The notes under the pieces were generated by a model. That model made no database searches, was not told the origin of the DNA, and saw only the letters and a program-made list of their open reading frames with translations. From assembly GCF_030161435.1 (NCBI RefSeq), contig NZ_BSSV01000004.1, positions 124,001 through 188,000 on the forward strand: a stretch of DNA of 64,000 bases, in the 5' to 3' direction. Positions 12,121-21,892 of the stretch are shown here, one piece after another (the stretch's first letter is position 1; each line of letters begins with the position of its first letter). The position numbers and the translations under genes were made by a program. Source of the DNA: Thalassotalea loyana. Lineage in GTDB: Bacteria > Pseudomonadota > Gammaproteobacteria > Enterobacterales > Alteromonadaceae.

Positions 12121-13352
12121 TCGCTTTGTAAGGCAGTAATTGGGTCAAGCTCTGACGCTTTTATCGCTGGATAAACACCAAATACCACGCCCACTAAGGC
12201 ACAAATACTAAATGATAAAACAATGGCGCCTAGCGACCAGGTGACGGCCCAATTTGAATACAGGGCAATAAGTTCAGAGAGAATAATCCCGAACACAACA
12301 CCGATAATGCCACCAAGAATAGATATCGTGAAACTCTCAGCAATAAACTGGCGTTGAATATTCTTTTGAGTAGCCCCAACCGCACGTAACAAGCCAATTT
12401 CTTTGGTTCTTTCTAGCACAGTGGCAAGCATGATATTCATAATACCAATACCCCCAACAAGTAAAGAAATCCCCGCTACACACGACATAATAATATTGAA
12501 TATTTTCTGCGTTTGCTTTTGCTGTGCCAGTAACTGAGCCGGTACAGTTAAGGTAAAGTCATCAATATTATTGTGACGTTTGATCAGTAATTGATTGATT
12601 ACTTCAGACGCTTGCACCGCATCAACATCTTCACTGAGTTTAAACTTAATACTGGTTAGCTCACTCGCAAGCGGTTTCTGCTTAAATTTGCGTTTAGCCG
12701 TTGTTAAAGGAATAAAGACATTGTCTTGCTCACCACCAAGTTTAACCCCTTGAAATTCGTCTTTTCGAAGATGAGGTAACGCAATAACGCCAACCACTTT
12801 AAACCACAAATGATTGATTTTTATGTTCTGCCCTACTGGGTCTTCAAGCGGAAATAGCTTGCTGGCAACATGGCTACCTAATACGGCAACTTGGCGATAA
12901 TTATCGTCATCACTTTGGGTCAGTAGACGGCCGTGGGTAACGCTTAAATTAGACAGAGAAAAGTAACTTGAAGTTACCCCTACAGCATCACTGTTACTTT
13001 GACCATAACCGCTAAAAATGGTGTAGGTGTCTAGTTTACGCTGTGCAGCGACTTCTTGAACAAAGGGTAGCGATTGCTGGGCAATTTGCGCGTCTCGCAA
13101 GGTTAAACCCGCCGAATGTTTACGTTGTTCTTTGAGCTCTTGCTCTTCAAACGACTTACTCTCAACAATTAAGTTATGAAGCCCCATCGTACTGATCATC
13201 TTAAGCGCTTCATTTTCCGCACCTTCACCAATATTGAGCATGGCGATAACCGCGCCCACACCGAAAATCATGCCCAACAAGGTCAATAGTGTTCGAAGTT
13301 TATGTTGTAGTAATTGCGCTATCGCATCATAGAATAATTCTAAATTTTTCAT
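12117..13352 (-). CDS. ABC transporter permease, FtsX/MacB-like
   Basis: 411 residues with the MacB-type permease plan: TM1 near residues 20-42 ('TLLTLLGMIFGVGAVIAML'), a large periplasmic MacB core domain (~45-280), then three TM helices at the C-terminus around 'IMSCVAGISLLVGGIGIMNIM', 'GGIIGVVFGIILSELIAL' and 'GAIVLSFSICALVGVVFGVYPA'. The motif 'RTKEIGLLRAVGA' next to TM2 is the coupling segment typical of this family. There is no fused ATPase, unlike E. coli MacB; the ATPase is encoded at the start of this operon. Last gene of a five-gene operon; it overlaps the upstream adaptor gene by one base. It likely exports or extrudes a substrate across the envelope together with the three adaptors. 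Confidence 0.92.
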   Translation of the reverse strand: MKNLELFYDAIAQLLQHKLRTLLTLLGMIFGVGAVIAMLNIGEGAENEALKMISTMGLHNLIVESKSFEEQELKEQRKHSAGLTLRDAQIAQQSLPFVQEVAAQRKLDTYTIFSGYGQSNSDAVGVTSSYFSLSNLSVTHGRLLTQSDDDNYRQVAVLGSHVASKLFPLEDPVGQNIKINHLWFKVVGVIALPHLRKDEFQGVKLGGEQDNVFIPLTTAKRKFKQKPLASELTSIKFKLSEDVDAVQASEVINQLLIKRHNNIDDFTLTVPAQLLAQQKQTQKIFNIIMSCVAGISLLVGGIGIMNIMLATVLERTKEIGLLRAVGATQKNIQRQFIAESFTISILGGIIGVVFGIILSELIALYSNWAVTWSLGAIVLSFSICALVGVVFGVYPAIKASELDPITALQSD

Positions 13353-14539
13353 TAACTAGACTCCTGATTGGTTAATGAAATACGTTGACCTGTGGTGAGT
13401 CCATTAACGATCACAGCATGGCTTTGACTTGTTTGCCCAAGCTCAACTGGGGTTCTTATAAATTCATTATCTTCAAACAAGTAAACAAAGTACTGATTAT
13501 TTTCACTGAAAATAGCTTGAAGCGGCACAATTAACTGTGGCTGTTGAGTTTCTACATCAATCTGTGCGGTTAATTTTCTGCCCGGTACAAATAATGATTC
13601 ATTTTGAGAGGTTAGCTTAACAATCACTTCAAAATACTTTTGTGGATCACCACGCTTAACCGTTTGCGGAAAGTTAGCAACGGATTCAATCGTACCCACA
13701 AATTCAGTATCAACCGCGGCGTTCAAACGCATGCGTACTTGCTTGCCTTCAGCTAGGCCGATCGCTTCTTTTTCTTTGACAAACAGCTTAGTTTTCATTT
13801 CAGATGAATCAGGTAATTCAGCCAACTTTTGCCCAGACCAAACCGACTGCCCTTCCCGAGTTTTTTCACCACGCCAGTTTGAGCTATATACCAATAGCCC
13901 GTCATGTGGCGCTTTAACTTCGAGTTTTTGTAAGCCATCGTTGATCATCGCCAGCTTATTTTCATGCTGTTTCACCTTCATAGATAACAGATCAACTTCG
14001 CCCGCAGAACTTTCGCTAAAGCTTTCTTCTTTCCAAGACAAATAATCCTGTTTGGTCGCAAGGTATTCGCTGTCTTGCATCGACTCTAAAATTTCAAGCT
14101 TAGATAAAATGGTTTCATCGTTAATTTGATATTTATTGGCAAATATTTTTTCTTCGCCCACTATCTCAATATCTTTATTTAAGCCGCTAAGTTCGATAGC
14201 CAGCTCACTTTGTTTCTCACGCACATCTTCTGAAGACAGTGTCAATTCATGCGTTCGAGACTCACTTTGGCGTGTGAGGTTTTCAGCGTCGAATTTCGCG
14301 ATTACTTCGCCTTCTTTCACTTGGCTAAATTCGGGCGCAAGCCATGCTAACGTTTGTACGCCATAGCGAGTTACAGGTGCATTGATCACCGTAGACTTCG
14401 CTGCAAACAACTCACCTTTTGCAGGTACTTCAATAAAGAACGGTTGCTCTTCTACTTTGTATAGTAACGGTGTTTTTTGACCTTCACTTGAACAGCCAGC
14501 AATGAACAATAATGCAGCCACCTTTGTCAGTATTCTCAT
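13352..14539 (-). CDS. HlyD/MFP-family adaptor lipoprotein (adaptor 3 of operon)
   Basis: 395 residues. An N-terminal lipobox 'LFIAGC' makes Cys16 the likely lipidated residue. A biotinyl-lipoyl half motif ('GELFAAKSTVINAP', later 'VKAPHDGLLVYSS') flanks a long helical hairpin (~100-200), followed by beta-barrel and membrane-proximal domains ('GRKLTAQIDVETQQPQLIVPLQAIF'). It probably connects the inner-membrane ABC permease to an outer-membrane component in the periplasm. The gene overlaps the preceding adaptor by 4 bases (ATGA), implying translational coupling. It is clearly different in sequence from the two other adaptors. Confidence 0.88.
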   Translation of the reverse strand: MRILTKVAALLFIAGCSSEGQKTPLLYKVEEQPFFIEVPAKGELFAAKSTVINAPVTRYGVQTLAWLAPEFSQVKEGEVIAKFDAENLTRQSESRTHELTLSSEDVREKQSELAIELSGLNKDIEIVGEEKIFANKYQINDETILSKLEILESMQDSEYLATKQDYLSWKEESFSESSAGEVDLLSMKVKQHENKLAMINDGLQKLEVKAPHDGLLVYSSNWRGEKTREGQSVWSGQKLAELPDSSEMKTKLFVKEKEAIGLAEGKQVRMRLNAAVDTEFVGTIESVANFPQTVKRGDPQKYFEVIVKLTSQNESLFVPGRKLTAQIDVETQQPQLIVPLQAIFSENNQYFVYLFEDNEFIRTPVELGQTSQSHAVIVNGLTTGQRISLTNQESS

Positions 14540-15705
14540 AATGTGACCTCCATATCCTTGGTAATATCACCGTTAATGACGGCTGAATCACCGACGACTT
14601 GAATAACATCAACAGGTAGTTTCGATAAGCCCCACATGCCATTTTTTTCAACAAAATAGCCATCATCATCCTGCTTAAGTGCTTGCAATGGAACGGTATA
14701 TTGTTCGTCAAATCGTTGCGTTATTATTTCTAATCGAGCGGTCATACCCGGTTTCATGGTGCCTACGTCAATATCATCAATGTCAATAATGACATCAAAT
14801 ACGCGGCTACGATCTTGATAAGATTTATCTCTAAAGACTTTACCAAGCGCGACAACTTTACCCAGGTATTTAGTGTCTTTTGCACTATCTAGATATATTT
14901 CAACAACCTGCCCTACTTTAACTTTGCCGCTATCAGGCTCAGCTACCTGTGCAACAATTTGCATTTCCTCGATTAACGCAACTTCTAATACTGGCTGACC
15001 AAATTGAATGCTTTCACCAACAGCAGGTTTTTCACCTTGCCAGTTCGTACGATATAACGTCATGCCCGACATAGGTGCTTTGACTTTCAATCGGTCAATA
15101 TCAGATTTAAGCATATCCACTTCAGACGTTAGACGAGCCACTTTGCTTTTTAGACGATTTAAATTAAGTACTGAATTTTTACGATGGAAATCTAGCTTTT
15201 GCTGAGCAAGTGTTAGATCAGCTTCGGCAATAATAAAGTCAATTTTCGATTTCTCTCTATCGTTGTCCGATTGGCTATTGTCATAGATACCCGCTCGACG
15301 CTCTGACTTATCAAACTCCATTTGCTTTTCGGCCAACTCAAGTACCAATTCCTGCTCTTTTTCTTGCTCTTTGATTTCCTTATTTTCGAGCTCTTTTTTC
15401 GCTTGAACAAGCTTGCCATTTTCTTCAACGAGACGATCTGATACTTGCTTGTCGTCAAATGAAACAATCACTTGCCCTTCTTTAACTTTACTGTTTTCAG
15501 GCACCAATGACTTTATTTGATACTGCCACATTTGTGCAATTGATGGTGGTGCGATTAACTGAGACTGTTTAGATTCTAATTCACCACTTGCCTTCACACT
15601 TTGCTTCAGTGTTTCTACTTGTATTGAAGTGACAGGAGGCTTTTCGCAAGCCGCTAGAAAAGATGTTGTGACCAACACGGCCATTATTTTACGAAGCATT
15701 AGCAC
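14536..15705 (-). CDS. HlyD/MFP-family adaptor lipoprotein (adaptor 2 of operon)
   Basis: 389 residues. The signal ends in a lipobox 'SFLAAC' with Cys20. Half-lipoyl motifs ('SQLIAPPSIAQMW', 'VKAPMSGMTLY') bracket a Lys/Glu-rich coiled-coil hairpin (~85-200). The C-terminal part has 'GTMKPGMTARLEIITQRFDEQ' and 'TVPLQALKQDDDG', typical of periplasmic adaptor proteins. It overlaps the upstream adaptor by 17 bases and the downstream one by 4. As second of three adaptors beside a single permease, it may form hetero-oligomers with the others or serve another partner; that is inference. Confidence 0.88.
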   Translation of the reverse strand: MLMLRKIMAVLVTTSFLAACEKPPVTSIQVETLKQSVKASGELESKQSQLIAPPSIAQMWQYQIKSLVPENSKVKEGQVIVSFDDKQVSDRLVEENGKLVQAKKELENKEIKEQEKEQELVLELAEKQMEFDKSERRAGIYDNSQSDNDREKSKIDFIIAEADLTLAQQKLDFHRKNSVLNLNRLKSKVARLTSEVDMLKSDIDRLKVKAPMSGMTLYRTNWQGEKPAVGESIQFGQPVLEVALIEEMQIVAQVAEPDSGKVKVGQVVEIYLDSAKDTKYLGKVVALGKVFRDKSYQDRSRVFDVIIDIDDIDVGTMKPGMTARLEIITQRFDEQYTVPLQALKQDDDGYFVEKNGMWGLSKLPVDVIQVVGDSAVINGDITKDMEVTL

Positions 15706-16642
15706 CCTCCTTCACTTCAATTTGAACACTCATCCCGGGTAATACGGTGAAGTCAGGTTTCAATGAATATTTAAATTTAAGGCGATAGTAAACGTCATCA
15801 CCCCACATAGTGCGCTCTTCAGGCTGTGAAGCTACATCAACCAACTCTGTATCGAATGAACGTGCTGGGTGGGCGTCAAAAATGAACGATGCACGTTGGC
15901 CTTTCTTAACTTTTTGAAAATCAACTTCATGAAGCCAAGCTTCAATGTATAGGTTATTGCCAGACGGAATTTCAGCAATTTTCCACGACGGTTGAGCGGT
16001 CATACCAACAAAGACTTTTTCACCATTCCATGGATGCTTACCATATAGAATAGCCCCTTCGTCTTGAGCTGTAAGGCGCATCTTACTAAGTTTACTTTGT
16101 TGATAGGCAAGCTCAGTTTTATTTTTCGCAATTTCGAGTTCTTTCTTTTTGATGGCAACCTGATTTGACAGTTTTACCTGCTTGAGTCGCTCTGTGGCTT
16201 TAGCGTATTCAACAATGGCTTTTTCGTAGTTAAGCTGATACTTCTCATAATCAAACGCACTGATGTAGTCTTTACCAATGCCCGCATCGATTTTGGCTTT
16301 ATCAAGTAACAACTTGGTGCGCTTAACTTGATGCTCTGCTTCAATAAGCTTTTGATTACTTTCGGAGGTTACTCGAAATAATTCATCTTCAGCGCTAATT
16401 AAGCCTGCTTTTGCTTGCTCAATCTTACCTTCGATACCGGCACTATCAAATACCACCACGACGTCGCCTGGTTTAGCAACATCCCCTTCCGGTAACATCC
16501 ATTTTAATTGGACACGCCAATTATCCGTTTTTGGCGCATAAAATACTTGGCTGTCTTGAGTTTTAACTTGTCCTGATAGTAAAAAAGATTCCGCAAAACA
16601 CAACGGACTTACCAAGGCGAAAGCGAGCATTAAACGGCGCAT
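15689..16642 (-). CDS. HlyD-family periplasmic adaptor protein (adaptor 1 of operon)
   Basis: 317 residues, shorter than its two neighbours. It has a cleavable signal peptide ('LMLAFALVSPLCFA', cut after Ala17) and, unlike them, no lipobox. It shows an N-terminal lipoyl-like strand, a helical hairpin (~75-180) and 'VLPGMSVQIEVKEG' near the C-terminus. It overlaps the ATPase gene by 13 bases and the next adaptor by 17, so it belongs to the same transcript. Role in the envelope complex inferred from family. Confidence 0.86.
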   Translation of the reverse strand: MRRLMLAFALVSPLCFAESFLLSGQVKTQDSQVFYAPKTDNWRVQLKWMLPEGDVAKPGDVVVVFDSAGIEGKIEQAKAGLISAEDELFRVTSESNQKLIEAEHQVKRTKLLLDKAKIDAGIGKDYISAFDYEKYQLNYEKAIVEYAKATERLKQVKLSNQVAIKKKELEIAKNKTELAYQQSKLSKMRLTAQDEGAILYGKHPWNGEKVFVGMTAQPSWKIAEIPSGNNLYIEAWLHEVDFQKVKKGQRASFIFDAHPARSFDTELVDVASQPEERTMWGDDVYYRLKFKYSLKPDFTVLPGMSVQIEVKEGANAS

Positions 16643-17310
16643 AAACTATCCTCTACAATTTCACCATCTTTCATACGAATCACGCGTTGCGCATACTCGG
16701 CAATATCTTCTTCATGGGTCACTAATACAATGGTATTGCCCTGCTGATGTAATTGATTGAGTAAATTCATAATGTCGTGGGATGTTTTTGAGTCCAAGTT
16801 ACCTGTTGGCTCATCAGCAAAAATAACCTCAGGGTTATTGACCAATGCTCTAGCTATAGCGACACGTTGGCGCTGACCACCAGACATTTCAAATGGCTTG
16901 TGGTACGCGCGGCTTTTCAAGCCAACTAAGTCGAGCATGGCTAAGCTTCTTTCTTGAGCTTCTTGTGTTGTGCAATCGCTGTAACGTAACGGCACCATGA
17001 CATTTTCAACAGCACTTAAGCGGGGTAACAGGTGGAATGTTTGGAAGATAAAGCCAATTTTTTGATTACGAAAAGCGGATAAAGCTTCATCATCCATATT
17101 TTCAATGTGCTGTTCAGCAAGCAAATACTCGCCATTAGTGGGCGTATCTAAACAACCGAGAATGTTCATTAAACTGGATTTGCCCGAGCCAGACTGGCCC
17201 ATGATGGCAACAAACTCGTTTTTTTTGATGGAAAGAGAAACGTTATTCAGCGCAATAACTTTTGATTCGTTCTCACCATAAATTTTATTAATATCAATTA
17301 CTTCTATCAA
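16630..17310 (-). CDS. ABC transporter ATP-binding protein, LolD/MacB class
   Basis: 226 residues, standard for a stand-alone ATPase of the MacB/LolD/FtsE group. Walker A is 'GQSGSGKS' (38-45), the signature 'MSGGQRQRVAIARAL', Walker B 'VIFADEPTGNLD', and an H-loop His follows in 'IVLVTHEED'. It powers the FtsX-like permease encoded four genes downstream. First gene of the operon; the 153-base gap to the divergent YdcH-like gene should hold its promoter. Confidence 0.95.
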   Translation of the reverse strand: MIEVIDINKIYGENESKVIALNNVSLSIKKNEFVAIMGQSGSGKSSLMNILGCLDTPTNGEYLLAEQHIENMDDEALSAFRNQKIGFIFQTFHLLPRLSAVENVMVPLRYSDCTTQEAQERSLAMLDLVGLKSRAYHKPFEMSGGQRQRVAIARALVNNPEVIFADEPTGNLDSKTSHDIMNLLNQLHQQGNTIVLVTHEEDIAEYAQRVIRMKDGEIVEDSLCAV

Positions 17311-17463
17311 AATAATTCCCTTTATTCTTTAACCCAAACAATATACACAGCCCAAGAGAAATTAACAACAGATTAACATAATAAGAATTGAACTCTACAA
17401 GTAAAAATATTGACTATGCTTAAAGCTCAATGAGTAGATACTCGACTTAGTAGAGGACACCAT

Positions 17464-17709
17464 ATGTTAGGCGAACAGCACTCTTTAGAAAACGACTTCC
17501 CGGACTTTAAGGATCAGTTACAAACCTTAATGGCAACAAACGAACGATTTGTAGCAGATAACAAAAGATACAACGCATTGGACAAAGAAATAAGAGTACT
17601 TGAGATGAGAGACTCGCCAATAAAAGACGAAGCCATGCATCAATTAAAACATGACAGAGCAGAGTTAAAAGATAAGCTGTACCAGCAACTGCTCAGTGCA
17701 AGAAGCTAA
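17464..17709 (+). CDS. YdcH/DUF465 family small protein
   Basis: 81 residues, charged and helical throughout. The pattern 'LGEQHSLENDFPDFKDQLQ', '...NKRYNALDKEIRVLE' and 'LKHDRAELKDKLYQQL' matches the DUF465/YdcH family of short two-helix coiled-coil proteins. No signal peptide or Cys. The function of the family is not established. It is transcribed alone, divergent from the ABC operon, and is followed by an AT-rich 12-bp inverted repeat. Confidence 0.85.
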   Translation: MLGEQHSLENDFPDFKDQLQTLMATNERFVADNKRYNALDKEIRVLEMRDSPIKDEAMHQLKHDRAELKDKLYQQLLSARS

Positions 17710-18181
17710 GGTGCACCGCTCACAAAAGAGCAAATATGGATAACCAGATAAACAACACACGAACAGTAAATTATAATCAAAAGACGAGGTGAGTTTGTAA
17801 TTTACTGTTTATTTTTATTTATTTTTATTCATTTTAGTATTCATTAACGCCATCTTTTTCCCTCAAAAAGAAAATAAAAACAAACCCAGAAAATTCATCA
17901 ACTTATATAACACATCATTCTGTTAACAGAAAACGAGCACCTCATTAACAATCAAAGACCGAATAAACTACGCATACCTAACTACATTTACCGCATAACC
18001 ACTCACAAAAACACCGAAAACCGACTAAAAAAAGCGCAGTTTTGCGGAATAATTACACCTTGATTACAAACGTCACGAATTTCTATAAGAAAAAAACATT
18101 TATAAACAAACTTTAGCAAATAGCTGATGCACACTGTTTTCGTGCTTCATAGAGAGCAGTAATGAAACATAGAGAGAAAAC
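17710..18181. other. AT-rich intergenic region upstream of TonB receptor
   Basis: 472 bases without a convincing gene. A perfect 12-bp inverted repeat lies at 17762-17773 / 17798-17809 (AACAGTAAATTA and its complement, 24-base loop) followed by T-rich sequence; it may end the YdcH-like transcript. The rest is AT-rich leader for the TonB receptor. No clear Fur box was seen by eye. Confidence 0.6.
17762..17820 (+). terminator. Possible long-loop terminator after YdcH-like gene
   Basis: Perfect 12-bp AT-rich inverted repeat with a 24-base loop, followed by TATTTTTATTT. The stem has few GC pairs, so termination is uncertain; it could equally be a regulatory palindrome. Confidence 0.4.
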
Positions 18182-20659
18182 ATGAACATCAGTAAATTAA
18201 ATAAAGCGATTAAAAGCGCTATTTTATTAAGTGTTGCTTCCACCCCATTTGCAGCAACTCAAGCAATGGCTGATATGAGAGCCGACCAACAAATTGAAAA
18301 AGAAGTAGAACGCATTCAAGTTACCGGTTCTCGTATTAACCGCACCGATATTGAATCATCTAGCCCTATTACCGTTATTGACGCAGAATTTATTGCCGAC
18401 AGTGGCTTCCAATCGGTTGAAGAAATCCTTTCTTCACAACCTATGGTAGCGGGCATGAACATCGGCTCAACAACTAATAATGGTTCAGGTGGTAGTGCCA
18501 CGGTAAACCTACGTGGTATGGGTTCACAGCGCACACTTGTATTACTTAATGGCCGTCGAATGGTTGCATCGGGCACAGGTGCAGATGCGTCAGTTGATTT
18601 AAATACGATTCCTGTATCAATGATTAAAAACATTGAAATACTTAAAGACGGTGCGTCTGCAGTATATGGCTCTGATGCGATCTCTGGCGTAATTAACATC
18701 ATCACGAAAAAAGATTTTGAAGGCACAGAATTAACCGTTGATGGCAGCATTACTGACAAAGGTGACGGTGAAACGGGTGGCTTTAGTATTTTACACGGCA
18801 CTGAGTTAGCTGGTGGTAACTTAGTGGTTGGTGTTCAATATTCTGATCGTGGTGAGGTGATTCAAGCGGATCGCGATTTTGTTCCGCCGGGTGAATCCTC
18901 TTTTGTGCCTGGTGGTAGCTTAAACGATATGGTTCCAGACGGTAACGGTGGTTTTAAACCGCGTGATACTAGTTACGACTACACAGAAGATAGCTACGCT
19001 CAAACACCAAATACATTAGCGAGCCTATTTACCAGCTACAACAAAGAGATTGCAACCGATACAGAGCTTGCGGTTGACTTTATGTATACGCGTCGTGAGT
19101 CAAATCAGCAAATGGCACCACAGCCAGCAGACATTGACTTAGACTCAAGCCAATTAGACAGTAAATATACTGATCATTTCCAAGATGAAGATGGCAATGT
19201 GCCTGAAGAGTTACGTTACAAGCGTCGCATGACAGATGCTGGCCCTCGTATCTATGAACAAGAGACGGATACCTACCGTGCGTCTATCGGCCTTATTGGC
19301 TACTTAGATAACGATGCTCAATGGGATATTTCTGCTACTTATGGCCGAAACGACTCTAAAGACAAGGTCCAAAACTCAATCCATGCCGGCAACATGGAAG
19401 ACAGTATTTACGCTAATCAAGACTTATGGTTTAGCGGTGATGACCTAGATCGTGATTTCTTAGTTAATGAAGGTGTTATTTACACCGAAGAAAACGAAGG
19501 TGGCAACGAACAGTTCATTTTAGCTGCGGGTTACAGCGGCACAACTGAAAATGATATTGGCTACGCAGTTGGCGTTGAAAGCCGTTATGAGTCAGGTTTT
19601 TACACACCAGATGAAGTGACTCAAGCTGGCGAAAGTACAGCAGCCCAGCAAGATCCGACTGAAGGCGATTACTCTGTTCAATCGGTATACGGTGAAGTAG
19701 CCGTTCCCGTAACAGATGCATTCAATGTAGAAGCCGCGTTACGTTACGACAACTACTCAACGTTTGGTGGTGCAACAACATGGAAACTTGGTGCAACCTA
19801 CCAAGTAACTGACTCATTCATGATGCGTGCCGTCGCAGCAACAGGCTTTAGAGCACCTAATGTTGCCGAGTTATATGGTGGTAATTCAGGTTCATTCGAT
19901 TACCTAGATGATCCGTGGGGTAATGAAGTTGACCCACAAATTCTAGTTAATTACACGTCTGATGAAAATCTTAAACCAGAAGAAAGTGAATCATTAACAT
20001 TCGGTATGGTTTGGGAAATTCAACAAGGTTTATCAACAACGTTAGACTACTGGAAGTTTGATGTTACCGACGCAATTACTCGTGTTAACGTGCAATCAGC
20101 AATGAATGCTTGTTATGCAGGTAATATGGTTGCTTGTGACACCATCAATATCACGCCAGACGGCGATCTATCTGAGCTTTCATCGCCACTTACCAATGTA
20201 GGTAGTTTAGAAACATCAGGTGTGGACTGGAACATCACCTACTCGGGCGATATGTTCAAAGTAACACTAGATACAACCTACTTAATTGATTACACCGAAG
20301 ATGGCATCGACTATACCGGTACTATCGACGGTAACATGGGTGGATATGCGGAGTTAAAGTCTAATTTAAATGTTTCTGCCAATATTACTGACGACTTTAG
20401 TGTGCTTTACACAGCGCAATATATCCAAGGTATGGATGGTGACTACTACGGTGAAGCATATAGCACCGACTCTGTTGTTTACCACAACATCTCAGCTGCT
20501 TACCACATTAACGATCAATGGAAAGTAAACGGCGGTGTTAAAAACCTATTTGATACTGAACCAGAGTCAGTGCCAGACGGTAACGACATGGGCACAGTAC
20601 CAGCCATTTATGACGTAGTAGGTAGAACCTTCTTCGTGAGTACATCTTATAAATTTTAA
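18182..20659 (+). CDS. TonB-dependent outer-membrane receptor
   Basis: 825 residues. A signal peptide (to about 'ATQAMA') is followed by a TonB-box-like 'ERIQVTGSR', then the plug domain with 'NLRGMGSQRTLVLLNGRRM' and 'IEILKDGASAVYGSDAISGVINIITKK', and a C-terminal beta-barrel ending in aromatic 'GRTFFVSTSYKF', as required for outer-membrane insertion. Family members import large or scarce substrates (siderophores, oligosaccharides, cobalamin); nothing nearby defines the ligand. A strong terminator follows, so it is probably monocistronic. Confidence 0.96.
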   Translation: MNISKLNKAIKSAILLSVASTPFAATQAMADMRADQQIEKEVERIQVTGSRINRTDIESSSPITVIDAEFIADSGFQSVEEILSSQPMVAGMNIGSTTNNGSGGSATVNLRGMGSQRTLVLLNGRRMVASGTGADASVDLNTIPVSMIKNIEILKDGASAVYGSDAISGVINIITKKDFEGTELTVDGSITDKGDGETGGFSILHGTELAGGNLVVGVQYSDRGEVIQADRDFVPPGESSFVPGGSLNDMVPDGNGGFKPRDTSYDYTEDSYAQTPNTLASLFTSYNKEIATDTELAVDFMYTRRESNQQMAPQPADIDLDSSQLDSKYTDHFQDEDGNVPEELRYKRRMTDAGPRIYEQETDTYRASIGLIGYLDNDAQWDISATYGRNDSKDKVQNSIHAGNMEDSIYANQDLWFSGDDLDRDFLVNEGVIYTEENEGGNEQFILAAGYSGTTENDIGYAVGVESRYESGFYTPDEVTQAGESTAAQQDPTEGDYSVQSVYGEVAVPVTDAFNVEAALRYDNYSTFGGATTWKLGATYQVTDSFMMRAVAATGFRAPNVAELYGGNSGSFDYLDDPWGNEVDPQILVNYTSDENLKPEESESLTFGMVWEIQQGLSTTLDYWKFDVTDAITRVNVQSAMNACYAGNMVACDTINITPDGDLSELSSPLTNVGSLETSGVDWNITYSGDMFKVTLDTTYLIDYTEDGIDYTGTIDGNMGGYAELKSNLNVSANITDDFSVLYTAQYIQGMDGDYYGEAYSTDSVVYHNISAAYHINDQWKVNGGVKNLFDTEPESVPDGNDMGTVPAIYDVVGRTFFVSTSYKF

Positions 20660-20674
20660 GATGTCAGCCTAATA

Positions 20675-20703
20675 AAAAACGCTAGCCTCGCTAGCGTTTT
20701 TTG
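20675..20703 (+). terminator. Terminator after TonB receptor
   Basis: Perfect stem AACGCTAGC / GCTAGCGTT with a 3-base loop, preceded by A-run and followed by TTTTTTG. Confidence 0.92.
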
Positions 20704-20812
20704 TTTTCAAAAGATCACAATCAACATTTTTTTCCGTAAGCCAAAAATGCAACTTGTTGAGATTGCTTAGTTTTGATGTAATAGCATGAACACATAATAA
20801 TAACGACCGACT

Positions 20813-21892
20813 GTGAACGCTAAACTCGAGACCATCACATTATGTCCATACCAATCACGACAGCGTGTGCAGGAAATATATCAACAACTAGCGTCAAACG
20901 CTCAGAATATAAGCTTTTTTAACAGCTGGCCTTGGTTGTCAACCTGGCTAAAATGCTTACCTGAAAACCAAAAGATTAAATTCGTTGTTAACTTGGCAAA
21001 CGAGCAGCCTACTGCGTGTTTTTTCTTAGGCCTGACACATAAAAAAGAAAATCGATTTAAAAAGCAACGTGGTTTCCTCAATAGTACAGGCGATGAAGTA
21101 TTTGATGATTTAGTCATTGAATACAATAGTGTTATTTCACCGTTTGATTCACCAGCAGAACAGTTAAGAATTGCGTTTAACCATTTAAGCGAGGTTGAAG
21201 AACTGAGGGTACCCCATAGTTTTGGCTTAGATGTGTCATTATTTTCTGACTACTTTGTACGGGAACAAGAAACGCCAGCTTACTGGGTAGACTTAACACA
21301 ATTTAGTGACATTGCTAGCTACAATACAACACGAAGTAAAAATACGCGTCATCAACTTAGGCAGTCTTTTAATGCCTATCAAAACCAGTACGGCCCACTT
21401 CAAATCGTTGCTGCCAATTCAACACAACAAGCGCTCCAGTTCCTTGACGCCTTGAAGCCTTTGCATCAAGTATATTGGCAAGGCAAAGGAAAAACAGGCT
21501 CTTTTGCATCGACATTCTTTGAAGTATTTCACAAAACGCTCATAGAAGATTATTTTGACGCTGGTGTTGTTCAGCTACTCAAAGTCACCAGTGGTAAAGA
21601 AGTTCTGGGTTATCTATATAACTTTGTTCACAACAATGAGGTGCTTTTTTATCAAAGTGGCTTTAACTACTTGCCTGAAAATAAGTTTAGGCCAGGTCTG
21701 ATATCACACACCTTAGCCATCGAATACAACCTTAACGCCAACAAAGCAAAATATAACTTTTTGGCCAGTCATGCGAGCTACAAAGCTCGCTTATCAACAC
21801 ATCACGACATGTTAAATAGCTGGGTTATCTCAAAAAGAACAATGACAGGCTATGTGGAAAAATGCCTAAGGCTTATTGCCGATAAACGCTAA
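20813..21892 (+). CDS. GNAT-fold (BioF2/CelD-like) acetyltransferase-like protein
   Basis: 359 residues. The N-terminal 'FFNSWPWLSTWLKCLP' and the C-terminal domain containing 'KGKTGSFASTFFEVFHKTLIEDYFDAGVVQLL...GKEVLGYLYNF' and 'YQSGFNYLPENKFRPGLISHTLAIEYNL' match the BioF2-like/FemAB-related acyltransferase fold associated with CelD/polysaccharide loci. It probably transfers an acyl or aminoacyl group; substrate unknown. It starts with GTG at 20813 and lacks a signal peptide. No sugar or capsule genes adjoin it, so context does not specify a pathway. Confidence 0.75.
   Translation: MNAKLETITLCPYQSRQRVQEIYQQLASNAQNISFFNSWPWLSTWLKCLPENQKIKFVVNLANEQPTACFFLGLTHKKENRFKKQRGFLNSTGDEVFDDLVIEYNSVISPFDSPAEQLRIAFNHLSEVEELRVPHSFGLDVSLFSDYFVREQETPAYWVDLTQFSDIASYNTTRSKNTRHQLRQSFNAYQNQYGPLQIVAANSTQQALQFLDALKPLHQVYWQGKGKTGSFASTFFEVFHKTLIEDYFDAGVVQLLKVTSGKEVLGYLYNFVHNNEVLFYQSGFNYLPENKFRPGLISHTLAIEYNLNANKAKYNFLASHASYKARLSTHHDMLNSWVISKRTMTGYVEKCLRLIADKR

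Noticed and set aside
13731-15205. Rightward ORFs within the adaptor genes
   Set aside because: They lie antisense to well-supported adaptor genes with overlapping operon structure.
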